Shown piece after piece: positions 7,052 to 14,411 of a stretch of 17,270 nt of DNA. The DNA is from Candidatus Heimdallarchaeota archaeon (GTDB taxonomy: Archaea > Asgardarchaeota > Heimdallarchaeia > Heimdallarchaeales > Kariarchaeaceae): the NCBI GenBank assembly GCA_021399405.1, contig JAAFKL010000443.1, forward strand, positions 1-17,270, written 5' to 3'. The notes under the pieces are model-generated. The model did no database searches and was not told where the DNA came from. It saw only the letters and a list, made by a program, of their open reading frames with translations. Both the position numbers and the translations under genes were made by a program. Each line of letters opens with the position of its first letter. Position 1 is the stretch's first letter.

Positions 7052-8176
7052 TCACTCCCAAATTGTAATTACTACATTCAACAAAATACCCCTCACCATG
7101 ATTGAAATAAATCGAGACGAAGAATCAGATGAAGGTATTTTTACAGGTTCTATAACTTCTGAAATTGAACCATCTAAACTCAAAGGAAAATCTACATATG
7201 CCAAAAATCCATTACCTCCTAAATCTAATCCAGTTGCCAGAAATAAAACAGATCCCGAAGTAGGAATTGTTGTTGCATCATTTACCCACATATTCGAGAT
7301 TGGAGAAGTTAATGGTTGTAAAGTATAATTGTCTTGGCCTGGATTTACTGGAAACATTGTAATAATGTTGATAGTAGAAGTATTTGGTGTGGGTAATTCG
7401 GCAGTAATGTTTACTGCGTTTCCGTTAACAAAATTGGTTGTATTCTGAATACTTATCCTACCTTTGGTTGGAACAGATACACCATTTTGTATATTACTAA
7501 TATCGATATCTTCTGAATTATGTCCAAATCGAGCTATCACACCTACAAAATAATTTTCATTTGCAAGAGCTACACTGCCTTGTACCAAAAAGGAGCCATT
7601 AGAATCAGATGTCGTATAATTTTCTTGAACAGATCCATCTGGAGCAACAATATAAATCCAAATCTTAACTCCAAATAATGGCTTTTCAGATTTTGAGGCA
7701 GTACCTTCAACTCTATATAAATCTGATATGGCAGTAGCTGAGGTGATCTTAACATCAATCGGGTTTGTGATCTCTAACCGTAAGTCTTTTGATAGGTTAA
7801 GGCCTTTTTGAGCCAATAAATAATCGATTTCTAAATCAGATATACTATTATTCGATAATCTTCCTACCTTGTACGGATCAATTGATCCAGCTGTTGATAG
7901 ACCTAGAATCCAATTTTGATCTGCGTTTAGAATAGCGCTCGATGTAGCAGCCCAATTTTCAGTTCCTTGTCCATAACCTGTATTTAATACAAGTTGACTG
8001 GCTAAACTATCAACAAATTCCAATCTTTCTTCGAAGTCAACTTGACTCCTATTTCCATCAATGAAAGTATTTGTCAAAAGCAAAATTTGACCAATCGTTA
8101 GGCTAAATATTATAATTGAAAGACTAAAATCGATTCCTCTAATTTGAGCCTTTCTAGACCTGAACAATTGAAACAT
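7052..8176 (-). CDS. Large pilin-like surface protein with a predicted beta-sandwich domain
   Basis: The 374-residue protein starts with the basic segment MFQLFRSRKAQIRG, then a hydrophobic helix (about 16-36, with an acidic D16 at its start). This resembles a class III prepilin signal. Residues 150-222 look like a carboxypeptidase-regulatory or Ig-like sandwich. A VEGTASKSEKPLFGVKIWI segment is followed by APDGSVQENYTTSDSNGSF, the usual 'added to, then extended with G-x-F' pattern. At least eight N-x-S/T sequons (NNS, NLS, NYT, NGS, NTT, NIT, NTS, NYT) point to an exposed, glycosylated protein. The C-terminus is hydrophobic (FISIMVRGILLNVVITIWE). It may be a minor or tip subunit of the filament. 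Its start follows the preceding stop by three bases, with AGGTTAG as a likely ribosome binding site. Confidence 0.72.
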   Translation of the reverse strand: MFQLFRSRKAQIRGIDFSLSIIIFSLTIGQILLLTNTFIDGNRSQVDFEERLEFVDSLASQLVLNTGYGQGTENWAATSSAILNADQNWILGLSTAGSIDPYKVGRLSNNSISDLEIDYLLAQKGLNLSKDLRLEITNPIDVKITSATAISDLYRVEGTASKSEKPLFGVKIWIYIVAPDGSVQENYTTSDSNGSFLVQGSVALANENYFVGVIARFGHNSEDIDISNIQNGVSVPTKGRISIQNTTNFVNGNAVNITAELPTPNTSTINIITMFPVNPGQDNYTLQPLTSPISNMWVNDATTIPTSGSVLFLATGLDLGGNGFLAYVDFPLSLDGSISEVIEPVKIPSSDSSSRFISIMVRGILLNVVITIWE

Positions 8177-8179
8177 AAA

Positions 8180-8656
8180 CTAACCTGATTTTTCAAAAAC
8201 AGTTTCCTCAAGTAGGGATTTAACATCTGCAAGGGTTGATTCTAATTTTACCATTTCTAGGCCAGATTGGAAAAGTGCAGTAACTCGAGAAATTGTTTCT
8301 TGTGCTTCTTTTATCCTCTCTGAGGCCAATTCTTCAACTCGTTTTTCGAGTCTCTCAATTTCCTCACGAGTGATTAATTTCTTTGTTAAATCGTCCAATC
8401 GATCTTCAATCGGACCTAAATCAACATTAGCGGTAATAGGACCACTTGTGCCCTCTCCACCACCTACAGCCGCACCACCTTCAAATTTTTTCATATCGGA
8501 TACGACTCGAAGTACATTAAACTTAATTTGATTAATCTCATTTACGACATTATTTAATACCGATTTTATCTCTTGAACATCGTCATCAAGTTTAGCCATA
8601 CTTATTTCCCTATCCTCATTTACAAGTTTATGTCCTTTATATTTATGGTATTTCAT
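8180..8656 (-). CDS. Cytoplasmic coiled-coil protein in the pilus operon
   Basis: The protein has 158 residues from ATG 8656, but a start at ATG 8599 (139 residues, MAKLDDDV) is more likely. That ATG has an AGGATAGGG purine stretch eight bases before it, and a TATA-like box (8635-8647) lies between the two starts. Two heptad-rich helices, about 23-57 and 82-155, are joined by a flexible Gly-rich link (GGAAVGGGEG). There is no signal peptide or membrane segment, so it should act in the cytoplasm. The position between platform and pilin genes, and the coiled-coil build, recall the ArlC/D/E coupling proteins of archaella. I see no clear sequence match, so a scaffold or coupling role is an inference. 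Confidence 0.72.
   Translation of the reverse strand: MKYHKYKGHKLVNEDREISMAKLDDDVQEIKSVLNNVVNEINQIKFNVLRVVSDMKKFEGGAAVGGGEGTSGPITANVDLGPIEDRLDDLTKKLITREEIERLEKRVEELASERIKEAQETISRVTALFQSGLEMVKLESTLADVKSLLEETVFEKSG
8635..8647 (-). promoter_or_regulatory. Possible internal promoter before the coiled-coil gene
   Basis: The minus strand reads CATAAATATAAAG, about 41 bases before the ATG at 8599. It follows a 104-base gap after the second platform gene, the only sizeable gap in the operon. It could start a second transcript for the coiled-coil and pilin-like genes, and it would place the ATG at 8656 outside that mRNA. Confidence 0.35.
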
Positions 8657-8760
8657 AAGAATTTTTATTAAGTTTTGATTGAAATTAAACTCTTAGAACT
8701 TGAAAATAATTAATATCAGTTGATAGTTATTGATGGAAGGGAACCACTCATTGTATGATT

Positions 8761-9822
8761 TTATCCATAGACTATCTCATCAGATTGTCTTACAATCAAA
8801 AATTTGTGAAATATTAATCCAATGAGCATAAGGATAGAAGAATAGAGTACTCCAAGTTTTACGCTGCCCTTACCCATTTTTCCAGCAGTTAATCCTGAGA
8901 AAAAGGCTTGAGTAGTCAACATGTATAAAAATCCAACTTTGAAGGCTTCAAATGGGACTGCTATGAATTCCTCTCCTGTTGATGAGGTAATAGGTCGAGC
9001 TGCAAATGGAGCAAAGAAAGTAGTGAAAAGAACATAAATAACTACGGCAAATATGAGGTAAGAGATGAATACAATGTAGATATAGGGTTTGATTGCACTT
9101 TCTCTATCTTTCTTGATATCCAATAATTCTTGCACATATTCTTTAGCAGAATCAAATATTTTCTCCAATTCTCCTCCCGAACGTTCTGCTTCCAAAATTA
9201 GGATTGTTGCTTGTTTTGCCAAAGGCGTGTCTAACGCTTCTCGAAAGGATAACATTGCATCTCTAAATGGTATACCCCAGCTTACCTTGGCAGCTAATTT
9301 CTTCAATTCTTTTGTAAGCGGTCCATAATTTCTTTTAGAAGCTTCTGCAATTGCTCTTGGTAAATGCATTCCTATCCTTTGACTGTCTGCAATCTCTCGT
9401 AATAGATTTGGTAGGTTGTTATCAATCCCAGTTAATCTTCTTCCTTCTCGTTCGTATATTAATAACGCGGGTAAACCTAATAAGATTACAAAAGACATAA
9501 CAATCCATTCGTGTAGGCTTATATCTATCGAATCTGGTAAAAATCCTCGCTCATTTGCAGGTTTTTGATAACTTGCGATTCCAAAGATGGGTTGTAGAGT
9601 ACGATTTTCAGCATTTGCCCCCTCTCCAACAACTATAGTTACTTGATCATCAAAATCAGAGGTTTGTTCATAATCTGCAGTATAATCTAATATTCCAATT
9701 GTGATAAAAGATAATGCAAGACCTATGGCTAATAGCCATATTAATCCACTTTGACCAAGGCCTTTTCTTTGTCCTTTTAATTTCTTGTAAAACAAATCTT
9801 CTTTTTCTGCCATCTTTATCAC
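8761..9822 (-). CDS. Type IV filament platform protein, TadC/FlaJ type (second copy)
   Basis: This is a polytopic membrane protein with a T2SSF-like cytoplasmic domain at about residues 137-232. It begins LPNLLREIADSQRIGMHLPR and includes RNYGPLTKELKKLAAKVSWG, then EAERSGGELEKIFDSAKEYV. Hydrophobic segments lie at about 25-44, 104-123, 246-270, 294-312 and 322-342. Such proteins sit in the membrane, bind the assembly ATPase, and move pilins into the filament. The open frame begins at GTG 9822, but ATG 9813 (MAEKED) is the better start: a GGAGTGAT site lies five bases before it and contains that GTG. Residues 45-103 form an outward loop that seems to be specific to this protein. It follows the other platform gene by 13 bases. 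The two may act as a pair, as TadB and TadC do. Confidence 0.9.
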   Translation of the reverse strand: MIKMAEKEDLFYKKLKGQRKGLGQSGLIWLLAIGLALSFITIGILDYTADYEQTSDFDDQVTIVVGEGANAENRTLQPIFGIASYQKPANERGFLPDSIDISLHEWIVMSFVILLGLPALLIYEREGRRLTGIDNNLPNLLREIADSQRIGMHLPRAIAEASKRNYGPLTKELKKLAAKVSWGIPFRDAMLSFREALDTPLAKQATILILEAERSGGELEKIFDSAKEYVQELLDIKKDRESAIKPYIYIVFISYLIFAVVIYVLFTTFFAPFAARPITSSTGEEFIAVPFEAFKVGFLYMLTTQAFFSGLTAGKMGKGSVKLGVLYSSILMLIGLIFHKFLIVRQSDEIVYG

Positions 9823-9826
9823 TCCA

Positions 9827-10699
9827 TTATTCTACGGGTTGCGATCCATCAACCATTATCATAATCATCATTTGCATGATGGGGATTATCATCAGGGCGA
9901 CAGCGAGGATGATAGTCATTAACTGAGTATGGGTCATTGTTCCTTGAAGTGCAACCATTGCTATCAAGACGACGCCGAAAGTGGGTGTTACAATACATGC
10001 TACAAGGAATAATTCTGCAAATAAACCCAACAATTCGATAAATGATTTTTCTGTTTGTATTTTGTCCCTCATCAATGTCTTTGATGCGTTTTCAAAATAT
10101 GCTTGTAAATCTCCTCCAGAAGTATTTGTTGCATTGATTCCTTCTACGAAAGTCGCATACTTAGGAGATGGAGATCTTCTTGCTGCATTCTCAAGTGCTC
10201 TTATAATATCTAAACCAAATACCTTAATATCTCTAGATATTTTCTTTGCATCTTCTGAGATGAATAAACCAATTTCGTCTCGTGAAAGAGAATAGAAAAT
10301 TTCATCTGGATTGACTCCTGCGGAAGACATTGCAGCCATGTAGGAAGCAGCTGTTGGTAAACTAGCATCAAACTTTCGTTTTCTTTCTCCTACTTTTGTT
10401 GAAGGAATAATTAACGCTATTACGTAAACCAATACTCCAGTTAGTATTCCCGAAATAGGAATGAAGGGAATTGGAATTGCAGGTACAAAGAACTTAAGCA
10501 AACCAACAAATATTGTAACAAGTATTGCACTTAACGCCGCTCTGAAAACAGCCATACTAAGATACATCCTAAGGCTGATATCTATACCCGCTTTACGAAG
10601 CGTTTTGCGTAATTCTTCGAAACGATCTAATCTTGGTTCAAAAAATCCACCAATATATTGGTACGCAAGTCTTTGTATAACTCTCGATCTCTGTGTCAT
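9827..10699 (-). CDS. Type IV filament platform protein, TadC/FlaJ type (first copy)
   Basis: This is the first gene of the minus-strand pilus operon and encodes 290 residues. A basic cytoplasmic N-terminus (to about 43) is followed by two membrane helices (46-66 and 76-98). The T2SSF domain at about 113-210 has the TadC hallmark LPTAASYMAAMSSAGVNPDE (114-133), then SPKYATFVEG and TSGGDLQAYFENAS. Two more helices follow (223-248 and 257-283). The protein should form the membrane base on which the ATPase acts. The start is ATG 10699, with GGAG eight bases before it. The promoter region upstream carries nested inverted repeats. It differs clearly from the neighbouring platform protein in size and loops, so the two are not a recent duplication. 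Confidence 0.92.
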   Translation of the reverse strand: MTQRSRVIQRLAYQYIGGFFEPRLDRFEELRKTLRKAGIDISLRMYLSMAVFRAALSAILVTIFVGLLKFFVPAIPIPFIPISGILTGVLVYVIALIIPSTKVGERKRKFDASLPTAASYMAAMSSAGVNPDEIFYSLSRDEIGLFISEDAKKISRDIKVFGLDIIRALENAARRSPSPKYATFVEGINATNTSGGDLQAYFENASKTLMRDKIQTEKSFIELLGLFAELFLVACIVTPTFGVVLIAMVALQGTMTHTQLMTIILAVALMIIPIMQMMIMIMVDGSQPVE

Positions 10700-10734
10700 T
10701 ACAATTCTCCGCTAACTAATCTCGGAAGATAATT

Positions 10735-10775
10735 ACCATTAAAAAACCATTTTTACGATGGTAGATCTTAATGGT
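10735..10775. repeat. Nested inverted repeats of ACCAT/ATGGT over the pilus-operon promoter
   Basis: The outer arms are ACCATTAA (10735-10742) and TTAATGGT (10768-10775). The inner arms are ACCAT (10746-10750) and ATGGT (10758-10762). Both pairs are perfect and share nearly the same centre (about 10754-10755). The likely TATA box TTTTTTAA, read on the minus strand at 10739-10746, overlaps the left arms. This fits an operator where two dimers could bind and block transcription. Confidence 0.5.
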
Positions 10776-10905
10776 GATATTTCATTGTCGAATTAACTAA
10801 TTTGTATCATCAGATAAGTCCGTGAATCAGTTATTTAATTTAAAGAAGTTATTTAGGCTCAATTCGTCAAGTTTAGGCATTATATTTTCCTTGATAAATA
10901 GAGTA

Positions 10906-10915
10906 ATATATAAAA
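10906..10915 (+). promoter_or_regulatory. TATA-like box of the YdjM-like gene
   Basis: ATATATAAAA lies about 38 bases before ATG 10948, predicting a leader of about 12 bases. It is a close match to the archaeal TATA consensus. Confidence 0.5.
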
Positions 10916-10947
10916 TAAGTAATTAGAGTTAAATTCGATAGAAATAT

Positions 10948-11505
10948 ATGTACTTGTTAGGGCATATTGGTGTGACACTATTTGTAGGGTACTTATTCCA
11001 AAGATTCACGAAAATTGATTATTCTAAATATTTTGTATTTCTGGCTATCGGTTCTATGCTTCCAGATATGATTGATAAGCCTATAGGGGCTTTATTTTTT
11101 GAAACCGGTCGTTGGTTAGGACATTCAATACTTGTTCTAACAACTGGGTTCGTAATATCTTGGTTTATTGTGAGAGGGAGACAGTTTCACGAATTTGATC
11201 TAACCTTAATTACCCAAATCTTGTATACTGGTAGTTTATTTCACATAATCGAAGATGTTGGTATTTCAAAAGTAGTTGTATTTTGGCCATTGTATGGGGG
11301 TTTTACTTCAGGTGAATCGAGTGATTTCCTTCAAGGTTTCAAAGATCCTTTCACAGTAATATTCGAAATCATTGGATTGATCCTCATGATAACAATGGGT
11401 ATTAGTGAAAAATGGAGAAGAAGATCATGGATCATACTATTAGTACTGATCACATCTTACCTTCTACTATTCCTTACAACATATGTGTTAATAGTTGGTT
11501 TCTAA
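10948..11505 (+). CDS. YdjM/DUF457-like membrane-bound metal-dependent hydrolase
   Basis: The 185-residue protein has about five membrane segments and the histidine/aspartate pattern of the YdjM (LexA-binding, inner-membrane hydrolase-like) family. LLGHIGVT contains H6, GSMLPDMIDKPIG is at 35-47, GRWLGHS at 54-60, and GSLFHIIEDVG at 95-105, with FWPLYG at 112-117. Those residues are thought to bind metal in a membrane active site; substrates are mostly unknown. Family members are common in archaea. It starts at ATG 10948, divergent from the pilus operon and 188 bases before the ATPase gene on the same strand. A role in filament biology is possible from position only. Confidence 0.75.
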   Translation: MYLLGHIGVTLFVGYLFQRFTKIDYSKYFVFLAIGSMLPDMIDKPIGALFFETGRWLGHSILVLTTGFVISWFIVRGRQFHEFDLTLITQILYTGSLFHIIEDVGISKVVVFWPLYGGFTSGESSDFLQGFKDPFTVIFEIIGLILMITMGISEKWRRRSWIILLVLITSYLLLFLTTYVLIVGF

Positions 11506-11653
11506 GAAGAAAAATAGAATGGGGATATTATCGCAAAAATAATAAATCTAGGAAATTCTTCCCTCTAATTCGTAAACCTAGTTGTGGAGGCAAGAAATTA
11601 TGGAATTTTTACACTGACACTGTAACCCTTGCTTTAATCATAGCTGACAAAGG

Positions 11654-11660
11654 TTTTATA
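11654..11660 (+). promoter_or_regulatory. TATA-like box of the pilus ATPase gene
   Basis: TTTTATA lies about 37 bases before ATG 11694, with AGGAT at 11682-11686 as a plausible ribosome binding site. The ATPase therefore seems to have its own promoter, separate from the YdjM-like gene. Confidence 0.45.
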
Positions 11661-11693
11661 CTTTAATGAGAAACATATTTTAGGATAAATCCA

Positions 11694-13241
11694 ATGTCAG
11701 AAATACCCTCGTTCAGTGGAAGTGCAGATGCAGTTGATCAAGCTTCCGTGCCAATTCTAGAAGAAACATATCCGCTTATCCCCCCATTCGCTTATGCAGT
11801 GATTATGACTAATCCCGTATCTAAACGAGTATCATATGAAGTAACCGAGGTTCCTCTTTCTGTTGATGAGGAACGAATTTACAAATTCATAAAAGATGTT
11901 CTTGTCGAAGAGTTAAACATGGATTTTACAACCTTGTCTGATTCAGGTAAGGCACAAGAATTCCTGAAACGAGAGATCAATAATATTATTCGTACGTATG
12001 GAATTAAGTTAGAGCCACAAAGTTATGATAAAATCATCTACTACATCGATCGAGATCTAATTGGCTATGGTGTAATTCAACCTTTAATGGCTGATGGAAT
12101 GATTGAAGATATCAGTTGTGATGGTGTGAACAAAGTTATCTATATCTGGCATCGTAATTTCGAATCAATTCCCACTAATATTAAATTTGGAGAAGAAGTA
12201 GATCTTGATTCTTTTGTCATAAAACTCGCTCAAAGATCAGGTAGACATATTTCAATCTCTCGACCATTGCTAGATGCAGCATTACCTGATGGTTCTCGTC
12301 TTCAGATTTCCTACGGTCGAGAAGTAACTCAATTCGGTTCAACTTTTACAATGAGAAGATTCAGAAGTGATCCATTTACAATAACTGATCTAGTATTAAC
12401 TAATACGGTTGATGCTAGAATAGTATCATGGTTTTGGTTTATGATTGAGAATAGGATGAGTTTATTGATCGCAGGAGGAACTGCAGCCGGTAAAACCTCA
12501 TTTCTCGGTGCTTTGGCAATGATGCTAAAACCAGATCTGAAAGTCATTTCTATAGAGGATACTGCAGAACTTAATTTAGGTTTGGAAAATTGGATTCCGT
12601 CGGTTGCCCGTGAAGGATTCGGAGATTCATCAGGTGGAGATTCTCGGGGTAAAATTTCAATGTATGACTTATTGCGAGCTGCGATGAGACAAAGGCCTGA
12701 TTTCATAATAGTGGGAGAAATACGTGGTGGAGAGGCCTATACATTATTCCAGGCAATATCTACTGGACACAGTGGAATGGGAACCATTCACGGTGATTCA
12801 GTGGCAGGTGTAATTAGTAGATTAGAGTCTCAACCAATGAACGTACCAAAAACAATGTTAAAATCTCTTAATCTAATCCAAATTCTGAGAAAGATTAGGT
12901 TACCTGGTGGGAAATTTGCAAGAAGAGTTACTGATATTACGGAAATAGTGGACTTAGATCCAGTCACAAAGCAACTTATAACAAACAAAGTTTTCCAACG
13001 TGATGCAAAGAAAGATAGTTTCCAATATCTGGGTAGATCGTATTTAGTTGCTAAAATTAGAGAAACCACTGGATATACCGAGCAAGAATGTTGGGCCGAA
13101 ATAGATAAAAGAGAAACAGTTATTCGATGGATGGTCAAGAAGCAGATCAAGCACTTTAGGGATGTTGGGGCAATATTTGCAGAATATTATTCTAACCCTG
13201 ACAAAGTTTATGAAAAAGCTAAACGTGGATTAATGGCTTAA
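11694..13241 (+). CDS. Type II/IV secretion-type ATPase (TadA/VirB11/FlaI family) of the filament system
   Basis: This 515-residue cytosolic hexameric ATPase would power pilus assembly on the platform proteins. Residues 55-250 form the N-terminal domain, with the family's YYIDRDLIGYGVIQPLM stretch (116-132) and IEDISCDG (137-144). Walker A is GGTAAGKT (261-268), with alanine in place of the more usual GSTGSGKT residues. The Asp box is ISIEDTAEL (285-293). Walker B is within DFIIVGEIRGGE (336-347), and the His box is GHSGMGTIHGDS (358-369). The C-terminal 120 residues resemble those of archaeal TadA-like enzymes. The start is ATG 11694 with AGGAT seven bases upstream. No FlaH partner lies nearby, which argues for a pilus rather than an archaellum. 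Confidence 0.95.
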   Translation: MSEIPSFSGSADAVDQASVPILEETYPLIPPFAYAVIMTNPVSKRVSYEVTEVPLSVDEERIYKFIKDVLVEELNMDFTTLSDSGKAQEFLKREINNIIRTYGIKLEPQSYDKIIYYIDRDLIGYGVIQPLMADGMIEDISCDGVNKVIYIWHRNFESIPTNIKFGEEVDLDSFVIKLAQRSGRHISISRPLLDAALPDGSRLQISYGREVTQFGSTFTMRRFRSDPFTITDLVLTNTVDARIVSWFWFMIENRMSLLIAGGTAAGKTSFLGALAMMLKPDLKVISIEDTAELNLGLENWIPSVAREGFGDSSGGDSRGKISMYDLLRAAMRQRPDFIIVGEIRGGEAYTLFQAISTGHSGMGTIHGDSVAGVISRLESQPMNVPKTMLKSLNLIQILRKIRLPGGKFARRVTDITEIVDLDPVTKQLITNKVFQRDAKKDSFQYLGRSYLVAKIRETTGYTEQECWAEIDKRETVIRWMVKKQIKHFRDVGAIFAEYYSNPDKVYEKAKRGLMA

Positions 13242-13286
13242 AAGAATCCAATTACACAAAACAAGAAATTCATTTTCCAATATCAT

Positions 13287-13293
13287 CATATAC
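13287..13293 (+). promoter_or_regulatory. TATA-like box of the 13317 gene
   Basis: CATATAC is centred 27 bases before ATG 13317, and no ribosome binding site precedes the start, so the transcript is probably leaderless. Confidence 0.42.
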
Positions 13294-13316
13294 TCCCTTA
13301 ACATATTCATTTTGGG

Positions 13317-13706
13317 ATGAGCGATGATACATTAAAAATTCAATTTGACATGAATAAAATCGCTTCTTTAAAATCAAACATACCAAATATTGAAGCCTTA
13401 GAATATCAATTCAATATTTTTGATCATATGGGTGCATATCTCGACAAATATTTAGATCTTGAAGTTGATGATATAATATTATTCATCATCTTATCAGCTA
13501 AAAATTGGCAAACAGCTCACTCGGCCCCAATGTCACATTTTATTGTTTCACTCCCTCAAGAACGCTTAGTAATGGCTGAACAATTTAAGAAGGAGGCCTT
13601 CAAGGTATTTGGAGATAATTTAGCTAATTCGAATGATTATGAGAACTTGGAAGCAGTACTTGAACATGCATTTGTGTATTATTTGAAAGAATTTGCAACA
13701 CGATAA
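13317..13706 (+). CDS. Unrecognised small soluble protein between ATPase and surface-protein genes
   Basis: I do not recognise this 129-residue protein. It appears soluble and mostly helical: there is no signal peptide, and the only hydrophobic patch is DDIILFIILSA (about 51-61), too short for a sure membrane span. Charged helices follow, such as LVMAEQFKKEAFKVFG and LEAVLEHAFVYYLKEF. It starts at ATG 13317, 75 bases after the ATPase stop. Its own TATA-like box at 13287-13293 suggests a leaderless transcript. Its place inside the filament locus makes an accessory or regulatory role conceivable, but nothing in the sequence proves it. Confidence 0.6.
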   Translation: MSDDTLKIQFDMNKIASLKSNIPNIEALEYQFNIFDHMGAYLDKYLDLEVDDIILFIILSAKNWQTAHSAPMSHFIVSLPQERLVMAEQFKKEAFKVFGDNLANSNDYENLEAVLEHAFVYYLKEFATR

Positions 13707-13762
13707 GACAATAATTCTTACTATAAATGGAATATCGATCGTTGTTATTTTCTGAGAAAATA

Positions 13763-13770
13763 GTTATAAG
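13763..13770 (+). promoter_or_regulatory. TATA-like box of the 13798 gene
   Basis: GTTATAAG lies about 32 bases before ATG 13798, with purine-rich GAGAAAA just upstream as a possible BRE. The start codon would lie within a few bases of the transcript's 5' end. Confidence 0.42.
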
Positions 13771-13797
13771 CATCAAATCATTATTTAATATTGTAAA

Positions 13798-14364
13798 ATG
13801 GTGAGAGATCTTCTTTATCCGGATAGTTCAACTATTGCGAAATTCAATAGTAGATTTTCTGGAATTATTAAATCAATCTTTTTACTATCTTTATTATCCG
13901 CATATCCATTTGTGATAACTCACTTAGCCTGGGATCCATTTGAAGATGTAAATGAAATTTCCGAAGAACTGAATTTCAATCCATCCTTGTCATCCCAAGG
14001 GAATAGTACTACATTTATCAGTTACAACGAAAGTTTGTTCGATTTCGAGGTGGTAGCTCAGCGAGTTTGGAATGGGAGTGGATACGATAAACTGACAGTT
14101 CCTCTATTTTTTAGTAACGACGAATTGAATTTACCTCGAAACATCACATTCATTTATTATTGGATAGTACAGGAGAATCTAACCATCCAAGGTGATAGTG
14201 ATGATATTAGGTTTTATATTCCTTCTTTTGGCAGCAGAGCAACAATCGTAACAGAAAGTTACCCAGAATGTGGATCTTCTATTGATATTTATATCCTATT
14301 AAACACAAATGATAATGAATTTTTTGTTGGATCTTTGCAAAATACTGTTTCATGCTGGGGTTAG
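13798..14364 (+). CDS. Membrane-anchored, sequon-rich extracellular protein of unknown family
   Basis: This 188-residue protein has a cytoplasmic N-terminus of about 21 residues, one hydrophobic segment (about 22-45, IIKSIFLLSLLSAYPFVITH), and an external domain. The external part has five N-x-S/T sequons (NST, NES, NGS, NIT, NLT) and only two cysteines, in YPECGSS and TVSCWG, which could form a disulfide. Beta-strand-like stretches dominate. No known domain is recognised. The N-terminus is too long and the processing motif is missing for a normal prepilin. It lies between the ATPase and two pilin-like genes and converges on them, so a filament-linked surface role is plausible but only inferred. 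Confidence 0.65.
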   Translation: MVRDLLYPDSSTIAKFNSRFSGIIKSIFLLSLLSAYPFVITHLAWDPFEDVNEISEELNFNPSLSSQGNSTTFISYNESLFDFEVVAQRVWNGSGYDKLTVPLFFSNDELNLPRNITFIYYWIVQENLTIQGDSDDIRFYIPSFGSRATIVTESYPECGSSIDIYILLNTNDNEFFVGSLQNTVSCWG

Positions 14365-14411
14365 CTAAGATAATCTGTTAACATTATTACGTTGAATCAG
14401 GAATATACATT

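Larger units (their letters stand above)
10700..10947. promoter_or_regulatory. Divergent promoter region between pilus operon and YdjM-like gene
   Basis: This 248-base AT-rich gap separates two divergent genes. On the minus side a GGAG site lies before ATG 10699, and a TTTTTTAA box at 10739-10746 is embedded in nested inverted repeats (10735-10775). On the plus side an ATATATAAAA box lies at 10906-10915. The middle stretch, about 10780-10900, shows nothing I can name. Confidence 0.55.

Noticed and set aside
9981..10295. A 104-residue plus-strand frame within the first platform gene
   Set aside because: It is antisense to the conserved T2SSF domain and has no promoter or ribosome binding site.
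11412..11666. An 84-residue frame overlapping the 3' end of the YdjM-like gene
   Set aside because: It starts deep inside that gene in another frame, its sequence looks random, and it overlaps the ATPase promoter box.
12329..12706. A 125-residue minus-strand frame opposite the ATPase
   Set aside because: It is antisense to the Walker A to Asp-box region of a certain gene and has no start signal.
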